From Candidatus Krumholzibacteriia bacterium (GTDB lineage: Bacteria; Krumholzibacteriota; Krumholzibacteriia; LZORAL124-64-63): 6,733 bases of DNA. The stretch is from positions 1 to 6,733 of the forward strand of contig JADGEP010000214.1 in the NCBI GenBank assembly GCA_016744275.1. Direction: 5' to 3'. Positions 1-6,733 of this stretch are shown one piece after another. Below the pieces are notes generated by a model. It worked only from the letters and a program-made list of their open reading frames with translations, ran no database searches and was not told where the DNA came from. Positions within the stretch are counted from its first letter, which is position 1, and the number at the start of each line of letters is the position of its first letter. Both the position numbers and the translations under genes were made by a program.

Positions 1-55
1 ATGTGGGACACGCTGATGGCGGGAGTCGGCATTTGGCCTTTTGCGGAAACCACAC

Positions 56-100
56 AACTCAAAGCAAAGAAACGACCTGGCACAATAGCCAGGTCGTTTC
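56..100 (-). terminator. Probable intrinsic terminator of the trp-aroF operon
   Basis: Bases 69-80 and 89-100 form a perfect 12-bp inverted repeat (GAAACGACCTGG and its complement) around an 8-base loop. Read on the minus strand, the stem is followed at once by TTTGCTTTGAGTT, a T-rich but interrupted tract, as expected for a Rho-independent terminator about 135 bases past the aroF stop. On the plus strand the stem is followed by GTTTTGG, so it may also stop transcription arriving from the left. It is the only hairpin with a T-tract in the window. The interrupted tract is why confidence is not higher. Confidence 0.72.
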
Positions 101-184
101 GTTTTGGCAGGCAGTCTCGGGCACCGATTTTGCGAGGCCTGGCCCACGGCTCGGGGCTGGGAGGATCCGGGCGGTAAGGGCATA

Positions 185-224
185 GCGGCCATCCCCAGTC
201 AGGCGTGGCAGCCGGGGTGGCCGC
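185..224 (-). other. GC-rich hairpin just after aroF
   Basis: Bases 185-191 pair with 218-224 (GCGGCCA with TGGCCGC) and, past one bulged base at 192, bases 193-196 pair with 214-217 (CCCC with GGGG). This gives an 11-bp GC-rich stem. A further GGC/GCC pairing (202-204 with 211-213) is possible inside the loop. It starts 10 bases after the aroF stop codon on the minus strand and has no following T-run, so it is not a standard intrinsic terminator. It may protect the 3' end of the transcript or make RNA polymerase pause; that role is inference. Confidence 0.45.
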
Positions 225-233
225 TGCCATTTT

Positions 234-1265
234 TCAGGATTCGCCGGACGGCTCAATCATCGGCCGCCCAACCGCCTGGGCGATGGGCCGCAGGCTGGTC
301 ATCAAATCGTCAAAGGCGTCGAAGGTCAGGCTCTGCTGGCCGTCCGAAAGGGCCACCGCCGGGTTAGGGTGGGTCTCAATGATGATCCCGTCAGCTCCCG
401 CTGCAACTGATGCCCGGCACATGTCCGCCACATAGGCCACGTGGCCCACGGCGTGACTGGGGTCGACGATCACTGGTAAGTGGCTCAGTTGTTTGATCAC
501 CGAAACCGCTGAAAGATCCAGCGTATTGCGGGTCGCTTTTTCAAAGGTCCGGATGCCGCGTTCACACAACATCACCTGGGCGTTGCCGCCGGACATGAGG
601 TACTCCGCCGCCAAGAGCATCTCTTCGATAGTCGACATCAACCCGCGCTTCAGCAACACCGGCTTGCGTTCGCGGCCGACCGCTTCCAGCAGGGCGTAGT
701 TCTGCATGTTGCGCGCGCCGATCTGCATGATGTCCGCATACCGGGCGACCAAAGGCACCAACTCGGGCGAGATGATTTCCGTGACAATGGGCAGGCCTGT
801 TTCGGCCCGGGCCTGGGCCAATATTTTGAGACCTTCTTCACGCATGCCCTGGAAGCTGTAGGGAGAGGTGCGGGGTTTGTAGGCTCCACCGCGCAAGACC
901 CGGCCGCCACTGGCTTTGACCTGCCGCGCAGTGGACATCAGTTGTTCGGTGGACTCGACTCCGCAAGGACCAGCCATGACCACAAACTCGCGTCCGCCCA
1001 CTTCAGCGCCGCCGACGTTGATCACCGTGGGCTCAGAGCGGAAATCCTTGCTGACCATTTTGAAGCTGCTGTTCAAGGGAGCGATTTCATCGACGCCCGG
1101 CAATTCGGCGACCCCGGACAAGTCGGCATCACTGGCTTTCATGATGCCGATCACCGTGCGCGCCGAACCATGATTGGGCCGGGGATTGAGGCCTCTTTCT
1201 TCCAAAACTTTGATGACTTGCCCCAATTGGGCGACGGTCGCGTTTTCATTCATGACAATGATCAT
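234..1265 (-). CDS. aroF: 3-deoxy-7-phosphoheptulonate (DAHP) synthase, AroF/type I-beta with N-terminal regulatory domain
   Basis: This 343-residue enzyme condenses phosphoenolpyruvate and erythrose 4-phosphate to DAHP, the entry step of the shikimate pathway, in the cytoplasm. Residues 1 to about 70 form the ferredoxin-like (ACT-like) domain known from the Thermotoga maritima enzyme, where tyrosine and phenylalanine act as feedback inhibitors. The catalytic barrel follows, with AGPCGVES (98-105), [11 protein letters not shown] (130-140), QIGARN (181-186), LLKRG (204-208), [15 protein letters not shown] (234-248), VDPSH (267-271) and ALSDG (305-309). The four expected metal ligands are all present: C101, H271, E297 and D308. 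The first ATG is chosen because [10 protein letters not shown] aligns with the T. maritima start. It overlaps the trpA stop as ATGA, and an AAAGG lies 9 bases upstream. The gene is the last of the operon, so it should be expressed with the trp genes. The family assignment is firm; the regulatory ligand is inferred. Confidence 0.96.
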   Translation of the reverse strand: MIIVMNENATVAQLGQVIKVLEERGLNPRPNHGSARTVIGIMKASDADLSGVAELPGVDEIAPLNSSFKMVSKDFRSEPTVINVGGAEVGGREFVVMAGPCGVESTEQLMSTARQVKASGGRVLRGGAYKPRTSPYSFQGMREEGLKILAQARAETGLPIVTEIISPELVPLVARYADIMQIGARNMQNYALLEAVGRERKPVLLKRGLMSTIEEMLLAAEYLMSGGNAQVMLCERGIRTFEKATRNTLDLSAVSVIKQLSHLPVIVDPSHAVGHVAYVADMCRASVAAGADGIIIETHPNPAVALSDGQQSLTFDAFDDLMTSLRPIAQAVGRPMIEPSGES

Positions 1266-2086
1266 CGGGAGGAACCTTTCACGGAATTCAGGGCCTGGAC
1301 CATCTGGCCCAGGAAGTTGGCGGCTGCGGCGACCGAGGTGTCGCCGGTCCGGGATATGAGTTTGATCAGGGCGCTGCCGACGATCACGCCGTCGGCGTTG
1401 GTGGCCACTTGGGCGGCCTGTTCGGGAGTCGAGATGCCAAAGCCCACATAGAGGGGTAAGTCCGTGATCTGGCGCACGTTTTTAATGTAGGCTGACAGAT
1501 TGTCGGCTGTATTGGTGCCCGAACCGGTCACACCGTTGGTCGATACGAGGTAGAGGAAGCCCGCGGCCGCTGCAGCGTTCTGGCGCAATCGGTCCGGGTC
1601 GGTGGTGGGGGCCACGAGGTCCACCAGGTCGGTGCCTTGTTGGGCCAAAAGGGCCCGCAGGCCTCGGGCCTCTTCCGGCGGCAGATCGGGAATGATGACT
1701 CCGTCAACCCGGGCCTGACCACAGGCGGCGGCGAATTCAGCCGGGCCCATTTTCAGGACCGGATTCAGGTAACCCATGAGGACGACGCCCAGACCATGAT
1801 CGCGCTCGGCGGCGGCGGCCAGTTCCAGAGTTCGTGCCAGGGTCATGCCCTGCTGCAAAACCCGCTGCGAAGAAGCCTGAATCACGGGACCATCAGCCAC
1901 CGGATCGCTGAACGGAATGCCGATTTCCACCAAGGGGCATCCGGCCTGCGCAACTGCGGCCAGCACACCGTTGAAGGTGTCTTCGTCGGGATACCCGGCG
2001 GTCAGAAAGGGCACCAGAGGCTTGACGCCTTCGCTTCTCAGGCGTGCCGTCAGTTGGGTCAAACGGCCCAAGGGAGGGGTGCTCAT
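1262..2086 (-). CDS. trpA: Tryptophan synthase alpha chain
   Basis: This 274-residue protein cleaves indole-3-glycerol phosphate to indole and glyceraldehyde 3-phosphate, and passes indole to TrpB through the tunnel of the alpha2-beta2 complex. It is a single TIM barrel of normal length for the family. Visible motifs are [10 protein letters not shown] (25-34), [15 protein letters not shown] (53-67), IIPDLPPEE (131-139), [10 protein letters not shown] (182-191), YVGFGIST (213-220) and GVIVGSALI (233-241). The catalytic pair E54 and D65 matches E49 and D60 of the enteric enzymes. The frame is open for another 45 codons upstream, but that stretch is basic, low in complexity and lies inside trpB. 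The ATG at 2086 gives the usual family start, forms ATGA with the trpB stop and has a strong ribosome binding site. It overlaps aroF by 4 bases at its other end. Confidence 0.97.
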   Translation of the reverse strand: MSTPPLGRLTQLTARLRSEGVKPLVPFLTAGYPDEDTFNGVLAAVAQAGCPLVEIGIPFSDPVADGPVIQASSQRVLQQGMTLARTLELAAAAERDHGLGVVLMGYLNPVLKMGPAEFAAACGQARVDGVIIPDLPPEEARGLRALLAQQGTDLVDLVAPTTDPDRLRQNAAAAAGFLYLVSTNGVTGSGTNTADNLSAYIKNVRQITDLPLYVGFGISTPEQAAQVATNADGVIVGSALIKLISRTGDTSVAAAANFLGQMVQALNSVKGSSR

Positions 2087-3303
2087 GAGTCGTCCTCTCC
2101 GGTTTGGGCCATGTCTTTGTCGCCGCGGCCGGACAGATTGACGATGACCAGTGGCTTTTTCATTCCGGGCTTTTTCCGCCATGGCGCCACTGCCGTGGGC
2201 TGAGAAAGTATGCGGCGGCAATAGGCCAAAGCGTGGCTGGATTCAAGGGCCGGAATGATGCCTTCCAAGCGAGACAGATCGGCAAAAGCGGTCAACGCTT
2301 CGTCGTCGTTGACGCTGTCGTAGCAGACCCGGCCGGTGTCTTTCAAGTGGCTGTGTTCCGGGCCCACGCCGGGATAGTCCAGGCCCGCGGCCACCGAATG
2401 GGCGGGTATGACCTGGCCGTCTTGGGTCTGCAGGAGATAACTGAACGAGCCGTGCAGGACTCCGGGTTCGCCCAGGCTCAGGGCGGCCGAACTGCCGGCT
2501 TGAGAACCACCGGCTTCCACGCCATAGAGCGCCACCTCGTCGGCGACAAAGCCCGAAAAAATGCCGATGGCGTTGCTGCCCCCGCCCACGCAGGCGATCA
2601 CAGCGTCGGGCAGGCGGTCTTCCTTGGCCAATATTTGCTGCCGGGCCTCGGTGCCGATCACGGCCTGGAAATCGCGCACCATGGCTGGGTAGGGATGGGG
2701 CCCGACCACCGAACCGATGATGTAGTGGGTCGTCGCGACATGGGTGACCCAATCGCGGATCGCTTCGCTGGAGGCGTCCTTGAGCGTGCGCGCCCCCGAG
2801 GTGACGGGAATCACCGCGGCGCCCATCAGGTGCATGCGCCGCACGTTGGGGGCCTGGCGTTTCATATCCACCTCGCCCATGTAGACGGTGCACTCCAGGC
2901 CCACCAGGGCGCACACAGTGGCGGTGGCCACGCCGTGTTGCCCGGCGCCGGTTTCGGCAACGATGCGGGACTTGCCCATGCGTTTGGCCAGCAAAATCTG
3001 GCCCAGGCAATTGTTGATTTTATGGGCGCCGGTGTGATTCAGATCTTCCCGTTTGAGATAGATCCGGGCCGCATCGCCGCAGTGCTTTTCGAGGCGCTGG
3101 GCGCGGTACAGCGGTGTGGGGCGACCGGAGTAGTCGGCCAGCAGGGAGGCCAATTCAGTTTTGAAGGCCGGATCCTGGCGGGCAGCGTCCCAGGTTCGTT
3201 CCAATTCCTGCAGACAGGGCATCAGGGTCTCGGGCACAAATTGGCCGCCGTATGGGCCAAAGCGGCCGGTGCCATCAGTTGAAAAAATCGAGTTTGTATT
3301 CAC
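2083..3303 (-). CDS. trpB: Tryptophan synthase beta chain (TrpB1 type)
   Basis: This 406-residue PLP enzyme joins indole, delivered by TrpA, to serine to make tryptophan. The N-terminus carries the TrpB1 hallmark [17 protein letters not shown] (13-29). The PLP lysine is K95 in HTGAHKINN (90-98), the catalytic glutamate is E117 in AETGAGQHG (116-124), and the phosphate loop is GGGSNA (240-245). [14 protein letters not shown] (324-337), [14 protein letters not shown] (347-360) and SGRGDKD (391-397) are also normal for the family. Compared with the enteric protein, the segment between SSHALA and IVNLSG is about 10 residues longer (around 367-385). The start codon is GTG, overlapping the trpCF stop as GTGA, with AGAGAGG 7 bases upstream; family alignment supports it. 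It is followed by trpA with a 4-base overlap, which fits equal synthesis of the two subunits. Confidence 0.97.
   Translation of the reverse strand: MNTNSIFSTDGTGRFGPYGGQFVPETLMPCLQELERTWDAARQDPAFKTELASLLADYSGRPTPLYRAQRLEKHCGDAARIYLKREDLNHTGAHKINNCLGQILLAKRMGKSRIVAETGAGQHGVATATVCALVGLECTVYMGEVDMKRQAPNVRRMHLMGAAVIPVTSGARTLKDASSEAIRDWVTHVATTHYIIGSVVGPHPYPAMVRDFQAVIGTEARQQILAKEDRLPDAVIACVGGGSNAIGIFSGFVADEVALYGVEAGGSQAGSSAALSLGEPGVLHGSFSYLLQTQDGQVIPAHSVAAGLDYPGVGPEHSHLKDTGRVCYDSVNDDEALTAFADLSRLEGIIPALESSHALAYCRRILSQPTAVAPWRKKPGMKKPLVIVNLSGRGDKDMAQTGEDDS
2093..2100 (-). promoter_or_regulatory. Ribosome binding site that fixes the trpA start
   Basis: On the minus strand this reads GGAGAGGA and ends 6 bases before the ATG at 2086. 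It sits in the last codons of trpB. It supports the internal ATG over the longer reading frame that opens at 2221. Confidence 0.8.
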
Positions 3304-4694
3304 CGGATGACCTCTCTGATGAATGCCCGGGTCAGGTCTGGGTTCTTTCGGCCGGGCGCATCTTCAATGCCACTGGCCGTATCTGCAGCGAATAGGTTCC
3401 CGCCAGCAATGGCACCGGCGACATTCTCAGGAGTCAGTCCGCCGGCCAGAAAAACGTCGTGCCCGGCGGCCGTCAAACTGTCGGCTGCGGCCCGGCAATC
3501 GGCCGGGGTCAGGCGACAGTGGTCATCATTTTTGGGCAGATCGACAAGAATGTAGGCGGCGGCTTCATACCGCGCCGCCTGTTCTGGTGTGGCGCGGTCG
3601 GCGGTCAACGCTTTGATCAAAGGCAACCCGGTGGCTTCAGCAATCCGGTGGCAATACTCCGGGCTCTCCGAACCGTGCAACTGGATAAGATCCAGATCGC
3701 ACTGTTGAGCCAGGGTGGAGATGCGGTCCAAACGCTCGTCGACAAAAACTCCACATAGGCGGGCCGAGGGCAAGGCGCGCCGGATTTCCAGGGCCTGTTC
3801 CGCAGCAACTTGGCGAGCACTGGCAGCGAAGATCAAGCCAAGTATGTGACTGCCCGCCTCGTGGGCCATCCGGGCGTCCGATACAGTGGTGATGCCGCAA
3901 GTCTTGATCCGGGGGCCTTCTTCGTTTTCGTGCCCGCTCAACTCGGCCACCTTACGGCCTGGGTCTTTGCTCTGTAGCAGCGCGTGGCCTACCAGAAAGG
4001 CGTCGGCGCCCACGGTGGCCAGGCGCAGAATGTCAGCCCTTTTGTAAAGCCCGCTCTCGCTGATTCGGGTGGCGGCTGAAGGCACGCCTGGCATCATCGA
4101 GGCGCCGTGGTTCAAGTCTGTCGTCAACGTGGCCAGGTTGCGGTTGTTAACGCCGATCAGCTGAGCGTCTGCCGCCAAAGCGAGGTCAATATCTGCCTGG
4201 TCATGGCACTCCACCAGAACGTGCAGGCCCAGGCCTCGCGCGTACTGCAACAAGGCTTTGAGTCGCTCTCCTTCGAGCATGCGCACGATGAGCAGTACGG
4301 CGTCGGCGCCGGCAGCCCAGGCCGCCAAAAGCTGTACCTCGTCGATGACAAAGTCCTTCACCAGAACCGGCAATGGTACGGCGGCTTTGACGGCGGCCAC
4401 ATCCGTCAATGAAGTGCCGAAGTGGGGCGCGTCGGTGACGATCGACAGCGCCGCGGCTCCGTTGCGCAAATAGGCCCGGGCCAAAGTGGGGGGCGAGGCC
4501 AGTTGGTGGAATTCCGGATGGCTCGGTGATTTGCGTTTGATCTCGGCGATGAGGCGGTCCCCACCCTGGAGGGCCGCGGTGAAATCCCGGATTGGATGAT
4601 CAATGCTGCGGGCAGGTTTCACCTGGACGATGGCGGCCTTCAGGGTGCGGACTTCAGCCTCTTTGGCTGGCAATATCTTTTGCAGGAAACTCAT
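3300..4694 (-). CDS. trpCF: Bifunctional indole-3-glycerol phosphate synthase / phosphoribosylanthranilate isomerase (TrpC-TrpF fusion)
   Basis: This 464-residue fusion catalyses two consecutive steps. The C-terminal TrpF domain isomerises phosphoribosylanthranilate, and the N-terminal TrpC domain closes the indole ring with loss of CO2. The TrpC domain (1 to about 250) has E51 and K53 in AEIKRKSPS (50-58), K113 in LVKDF, E162 in LVECHD, N183 in IGVNNRNL and E213-S214 in RISESG, a full set of catalytic residues. A short polar linker (about 251-260) leads to the TrpF domain (261-464), with catalytic cysteine C266 in IKTCGIT, QLHG (338-341), the probable catalytic acid D385 in [17 protein letters not shown] and ASGIEDAPG. 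The usual GGTG-FDW loop after the catalytic Asp is not recognisable. It starts with ATG inside ATGA with trpD, with GGAGG 6 bases upstream. It resembles the enteric TrpC(F) in domain order, and no separate trpF is seen here. Confidence 0.95.
   Translation of the reverse strand: MSFLQKILPAKEAEVRTLKAAIVQVKPARSIDHPIRDFTAALQGGDRLIAEIKRKSPSHPEFHQLASPPTLARAYLRNGAAALSIVTDAPHFGTSLTDVAAVKAAVPLPVLVKDFVIDEVQLLAAWAAGADAVLLIVRMLEGERLKALLQYARGLGLHVLVECHDQADIDLALAADAQLIGVNNRNLATLTTDLNHGASMMPGVPSAATRISESGLYKRADILRLATVGADAFLVGHALLQSKDPGRKVAELSGHENEEGPRIKTCGITTVSDARMAHEAGSHILGLIFAASARQVAAEQALEIRRALPSARLCGVFVDERLDRISTLAQQCDLDLIQLHGSESPEYCHRIAEATGLPLIKALTADRATPEQAARYEAAAYILVDLPKNDDHCRLTPADCRAAADSLTAAGHDVFLAGGLTPENVAGAIAGGNLFAADTASGIEDAPGRKNPDLTRAFIREVIR
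3311..3317 (-). promoter_or_regulatory. Ribosome binding site supporting the GTG start of trpB
   Basis: On the minus strand this reads AGAGAGG and ends 7 bases before the GTG at 3303, inside the last codons of trpCF. It supports the only non-ATG start seen among the complete genes here. Confidence 0.75.
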
Positions 4695-5737
4695 GAGCGG
4701 CCTCCGGCCAGGCTGGTGGACAGATCGCTGAGGCGAGTGAGAACATTTTGGGCGGTGCCATCGGCCAGCTTTTGCCGGGCCAACTCCACGCCTCTGCTGA
4801 AATCGGGCACCAGATCGGCCAGCACCGCCACAAAGGCGGCGTTCAGAACCACAATGTCGGCCTTGGGTCCTTCGTTTCCGGCCAGGATGTCGCGAATGAT
4901 CTGGGCATTGACCAGGGCGGATCCGCCCTGAAGGTCATCCGGTTGGCACGTATTCATCCCCACGTCGCGGGGGTGAAATATGAACGAGCTCAACCGTTCG
5001 TTTTGCAACACCGATACGTGGGTGGGGCCGTACAACGAAACTTCATCCAGGCCGCCTTCGCCGTGCACCACATAGGCTTTTTCCGAGCCCAGTTTGCCCA
5101 GCACTGCGGCCATTGTCGGGCACAATTCCGGATCAAAGACTCCGAGCAGTTGTCGCTGGGCCCGCGCCGGATTGGTCAGCGGTCCCAGGATGTTGAACAC
5201 CGTGCGCACGCCCAGTTCGCGACGGGCTTCCATGGCGTGCTTCATGGCCGGATGCATTTCAGGCGCAAAGAGAAACCCGATGCCGATTTCGTCGACCAGG
5301 GCCGCGGCCTGAATGCTGTCCAGACTGATGTTCACGTCGAGAGCTTCCAGAACGTCGGCGCTGCCGCAGGCCGAAGAGACCGCCCGGTTGCCATGTTTGG
5401 CCACGCCGCAGCCCATGGCCGCTGCGACGATGGCCGTAGCTGTGGAAATATTGAAGGTGCCGTGCCCGTCGCCGCCGGTGCCGCAGGTGTCGATCAGGTC
5501 CGTGCGCTTTGGCGCCACGGCAATCGCGTTTTCCCGCATGGCCTGCGCCAGGCCCGTGATCTCGGCCACGGTTTCACCCTTGGCGCGCAGAGCAATGAGC
5601 AATCCGGCCAGATGGGCGGCCGAGACCTTGCCTGCCATCACCCGCGTCATCAACCCGTAGGCTTGGCTTTGGGTCAGGTCCTCTCCGTGGACCAAATCAT
5701 TCAACACCTGAGCCTTGGTGCTAGCGCCCGACGGCAT
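4691..5737 (-). CDS. trpD: Anthranilate phosphoribosyltransferase
   Basis: This 348-residue enzyme transfers the phosphoribosyl group of PRPP to anthranilate. It has the normal family length and a single-function layout: a small helical N-terminal domain, then the alpha/beta domain with the PRPP loop CGTGGDGHGTFNIST (85-99), KHGNRAVSSACGSADVLE (114-131), HPAMKHAMEARRELGVRT (162-179), NILGPLTNPA (182-191) and the metal-binding GLDE (229-232). It is not fused to TrpG, unlike in enteric bacteria. The start at 5737 lies 17 bases inside the end of trpG, with AAGGGGG 6 bases upstream. The 3' end overlaps trpCF by 4 bases. No key residue appears to be missing. Confidence 0.97.
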   Translation of the reverse strand: MPSGASTKAQVLNDLVHGEDLTQSQAYGLMTRVMAGKVSAAHLAGLLIALRAKGETVAEITGLAQAMRENAIAVAPKRTDLIDTCGTGGDGHGTFNISTATAIVAAAMGCGVAKHGNRAVSSACGSADVLEALDVNISLDSIQAAALVDEIGIGFLFAPEMHPAMKHAMEARRELGVRTVFNILGPLTNPARAQRQLLGVFDPELCPTMAAVLGKLGSEKAYVVHGEGGLDEVSLYGPTHVSVLQNERLSSFIFHPRDVGMNTCQPDDLQGGSALVNAQIIRDILAGNEGPKADIVVLNAAFVAVLADLVPDFSRGVELARQKLADGTAQNVLTRLSDLSTSLAGGRS

Positions 5738-6320
5738 GGCCGGCCCCCTTGGTTTCGGACATCCGCAGAAAATTCTCCAACAGGGTAGAGCCTTCCGGCG
5801 TCAGGATCGACTCGGGGTGAAACTGCACACCTTCGATGGGGATTTCCCGATGCCGCACGCCCATGATCTCGCCGCCACTGGTGTAGCTGGAGACGACCAA
5901 CTCGGCCGGCAAGGCGCTTTCCTGAGCCATGAGCGAGTGGTAGCGGGTGGCCTGGAAGGGGTTGGAAAGACCTGCGTAAATGGTCGAACCGTCGTGGTAG
6001 ACACCGCTTGTTTTACCGTGCATGACCCTCTCGGCCCGAACAATGGTGCCGCCGAAGGCCTGCACGATGCTTTGGTGGCCCAGACACACACCCAAAATGG
6101 GTACTCGTCCGGCCAGGGCTTTGATCAGTTCCATGCTCACGCCGGCGTCATCGGGCGTGCCAGGGCCCGGCGAGATCACGAGGCTGGTCGGATTCAATTC
6201 CAAGGCCGCAGCGACGGTGATCTGGTCGTTGCGCACGACCTGCACTTCAGCGCCCAGGTTGCTGAGTGCCTGCACGATGTTGTAAGTGAACGAGTCGTAG
6301 TTGTCGATGAGCAGATGCAT
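5721..6320 (-). CDS. trpG: Anthranilate synthase component II (glutamine amidotransferase subunit)
   Basis: This 199-residue class I glutamine amidotransferase supplies ammonia from glutamine to TrpE for anthranilate synthesis. Visible motifs are LLIDNYDSFTYN (3-14), SPGPGTPDDAG (50-60), the nucleophile elbow GVCLGHQ (77-83) with C79, RYHSL (126-130) and the rest of the triad in QFHPES (H168, E170). The length is that of a stand-alone subunit, with no TrpD extension. The start is 2 bases after the trpE stop, with GAGGAGGG 9 bases upstream inside the last trpE codons. PabA is nearly identical in motifs, and such subunits can serve folate synthesis too, but the position between trpE and trpD makes TrpG the better name. 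Confidence 0.96.
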   Translation of the reverse strand: MHLLIDNYDSFTYNIVQALSNLGAEVQVVRNDQITVAAALELNPTSLVISPGPGTPDDAGVSMELIKALAGRVPILGVCLGHQSIVQAFGGTIVRAERVMHGKTSGVYHDGSTIYAGLSNPFQATRYHSLMAQESALPAELVVSSYTSGGEIMGVRHREIPIEGVQFHPESILTPEGSTLLENFLRMSETKGAGHAVGR

Positions 6321-6322
6321 GA

Positions 6323-6733
6323 CTAGCGGCCCTCCTCGGCGATGCGGACCGCCCGGGTCAGTGCCCGGATCTTGTCCAGTGATTCCTGGTATTCGCGGCC
6401 GGGATCAGAGTCGGCCACGATGCCGGCTCCGGCCTGCACGCTGAATTTTTGGCCCCGCATCAGCAGGGTGCGGATGGTGATGCACATGTCCATGTCGCCA
6501 TCTTGCCCGAAGTAGCCCACGGCACCGGCGTAGGGACCGCGGCGGCTGCCTTCAAGCTCCGAGAGGATCTCCATGGCCCGAATTTTTGGTGCACCGGATA
6601 CCGTTCCGGCCGGAAAAGTGGCCCGCAAAGCGTCGAACATGTCCAAGCCTTCGTTCAACTCGCCCGATACCCGACTGACGAGATGCATCACGTGGCTGTA
6701 ACGCTCGATGATGAATTGCTCGGTGGGGCGTAC
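6323..6733 (-). CDS. trpE: Anthranilate synthase component I, C-terminal part (runs off the right edge)
   Basis: Only the last 136 residues are in the window. The reading frame continues through the right edge, where the first codons read [17 protein letters not shown]. TrpE makes anthranilate from chorismate using ammonia from TrpG. This part covers the core of the chorismate-binding domain: [42 protein letters not shown], the MCITIRT strand and the [12 protein letters not shown] loop with the following EYQE, whose acidic residues bind magnesium in the family. The order and wording fit TrpE better than PabB, as does the operon context. The feedback-binding N-terminal domain and the true start lie outside the window, so tryptophan inhibition cannot be judged. 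The GTG/ATG pair near 6691 is internal and not a start. Confidence 0.95.
   Translation of the reverse strand, partial: VRPTEQFIIERYSHVMHLVSRVSGELNEGLDMFDALRATFPAGTVSGAPKIRAMEILSELEGSRRGPYAGAVGYFGQDGDMDMCITIRTLLMRGQKFSVQAGAGIVADSDPGREYQESLDKIRALTRAVRIAEEGR

Larger units (their letters stand above)
1..233. other. Non-coding or undetermined left flank
   Basis: This stretch lies beyond the aroF stop and holds no gene I can support. It contains two inverted repeats, listed separately. Between the left edge and the outer hairpin all three minus-strand frames and two of the plus-strand frames stay open, so frame openness says nothing about whether a neighbouring gene enters here. A plus-strand gene from the left could end at the TGA at 14-16. 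A minus-strand gene could begin at the ATG at 32-30, which has an AAAGG a few bases upstream and reads MPTPAISVSH before the edge. Neither can be decided without flanking sequence. Confidence 0.6.

Noticed and set aside
1..32. Start of a minus-strand gene at the ATG at 32
   Set aside because: Only about ten codons are visible and the possible binding site is weak. It cannot be told from chance without the sequence to the left.
3..185. Plus-strand open frames at the left edge, including one from base 1 to the TAA at 175
   Set aside because: They read straight through the probable terminator, and nearly every frame is open here, so openness is weak evidence. The products show no recognisable domain.
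59..256. Minus-strand open frame of 65 codons after aroF
   Set aside because: It begins inside the aroF coding end, runs through both hairpins and its product resembles nothing I know.
2084..2221. A 45-residue N-terminal extension of TrpA starting at 2221
   Set aside because: The stretch is basic and low in complexity, lies within trpB in another frame and has no counterpart in the family. The ATG at 2086 has a strong binding site and the usual start.
2104..3282. Long plus-strand open frame (392 codons) antisense to trpB
   Set aside because: It mirrors trpB almost end to end, its product is rich in Gly, His and Ala with no recognisable domain, and trpB is certain on the other strand. It is a by-product of GC-rich codon use.
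4748..5788. Long plus-strand open frame (346 codons) antisense to trpD
   Set aside because: It is a shadow of trpD with no known motif and the same biased composition as the other antisense frames.
5715..6326. Plus-strand open frame (203 codons) covering trpG almost exactly
   Set aside because: It is antisense to a certain gene, has no recognisable domain, and its extent is explained by the codon pattern of trpG.
6323..6691. Treating the GTG at 6691 as the start of a short gene
   Set aside because: The frame is open to the right edge and the residues before it (YSH) belong to the conserved TrpE core, so this is an internal codon of a truncated trpE.

Overview
The window holds most of a tryptophan biosynthesis operon, all on the minus strand. 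Read from the right edge to the left, the order is trpE (C-terminal 136 codons only), trpG, trpD, a fused trpC-trpF, trpB, trpA, and a DAHP synthase gene of the AroF/type I-beta kind. These genes cover every step from chorismate to tryptophan, plus the first committed step of the shikimate pathway that supplies chorismate. The organism is probably a Gram-negative bacterium with moderately high GC (roughly 60% by eye, not computed). The fused TrpC-TrpF, the ACT-like N-terminal domain on AroF and the aroF gene at the operon end would fit a deltaproteobacterial (Desulfobacterota-type) lineage, but the sequence does not prove this.

Layout: 6323-6733 trpE (runs off the right edge); 5721-6320 trpG; 4691-5737 trpD; 3300-4694 trpCF; 2083-3303 trpB (GTG start); 1262-2086 trpA; 234-1265 aroF; 1-233 non-coding or undetermined, with two hairpins, the outer one a good candidate for the operon terminator. 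There is no gap for an internal promoter. The trpE stop and trpG start are 2 bases apart, trpG and trpD overlap by 17 bases, and each of the four later junctions is a 4-base stop/start overlap (ATGA three times, GTGA once). Each start has a purine-rich ribosome binding site placed in the last codons of the gene before it. This is the pattern of one polycistronic, translationally coupled transcript. The operon promoter, and any leader or attenuator, would lie upstream of trpE outside the window.

How the genes work together: AroF condenses phosphoenolpyruvate and erythrose 4-phosphate. TrpE and TrpG form anthranilate synthase (chorismate plus glutamine to anthranilate). TrpD adds the phosphoribosyl group. 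The TrpF half of TrpCF isomerises the product and the TrpC half closes the indole ring. TrpA and TrpB, as the alpha2-beta2 synthase, release indole and join it to serine. All catalytic residues I could check are present, and no frameshift or internal stop was found.

I found no mobile element, CRISPR array, tRNA or rRNA, and nothing that looks like an undescribed system. The points worth a second look are the divergent active-site loop of the TrpF domain, an altered first loop in the TrpC domain, an insertion near the C-terminus of TrpB, the linkage of aroF to the trp genes, and the hairpins after aroF.
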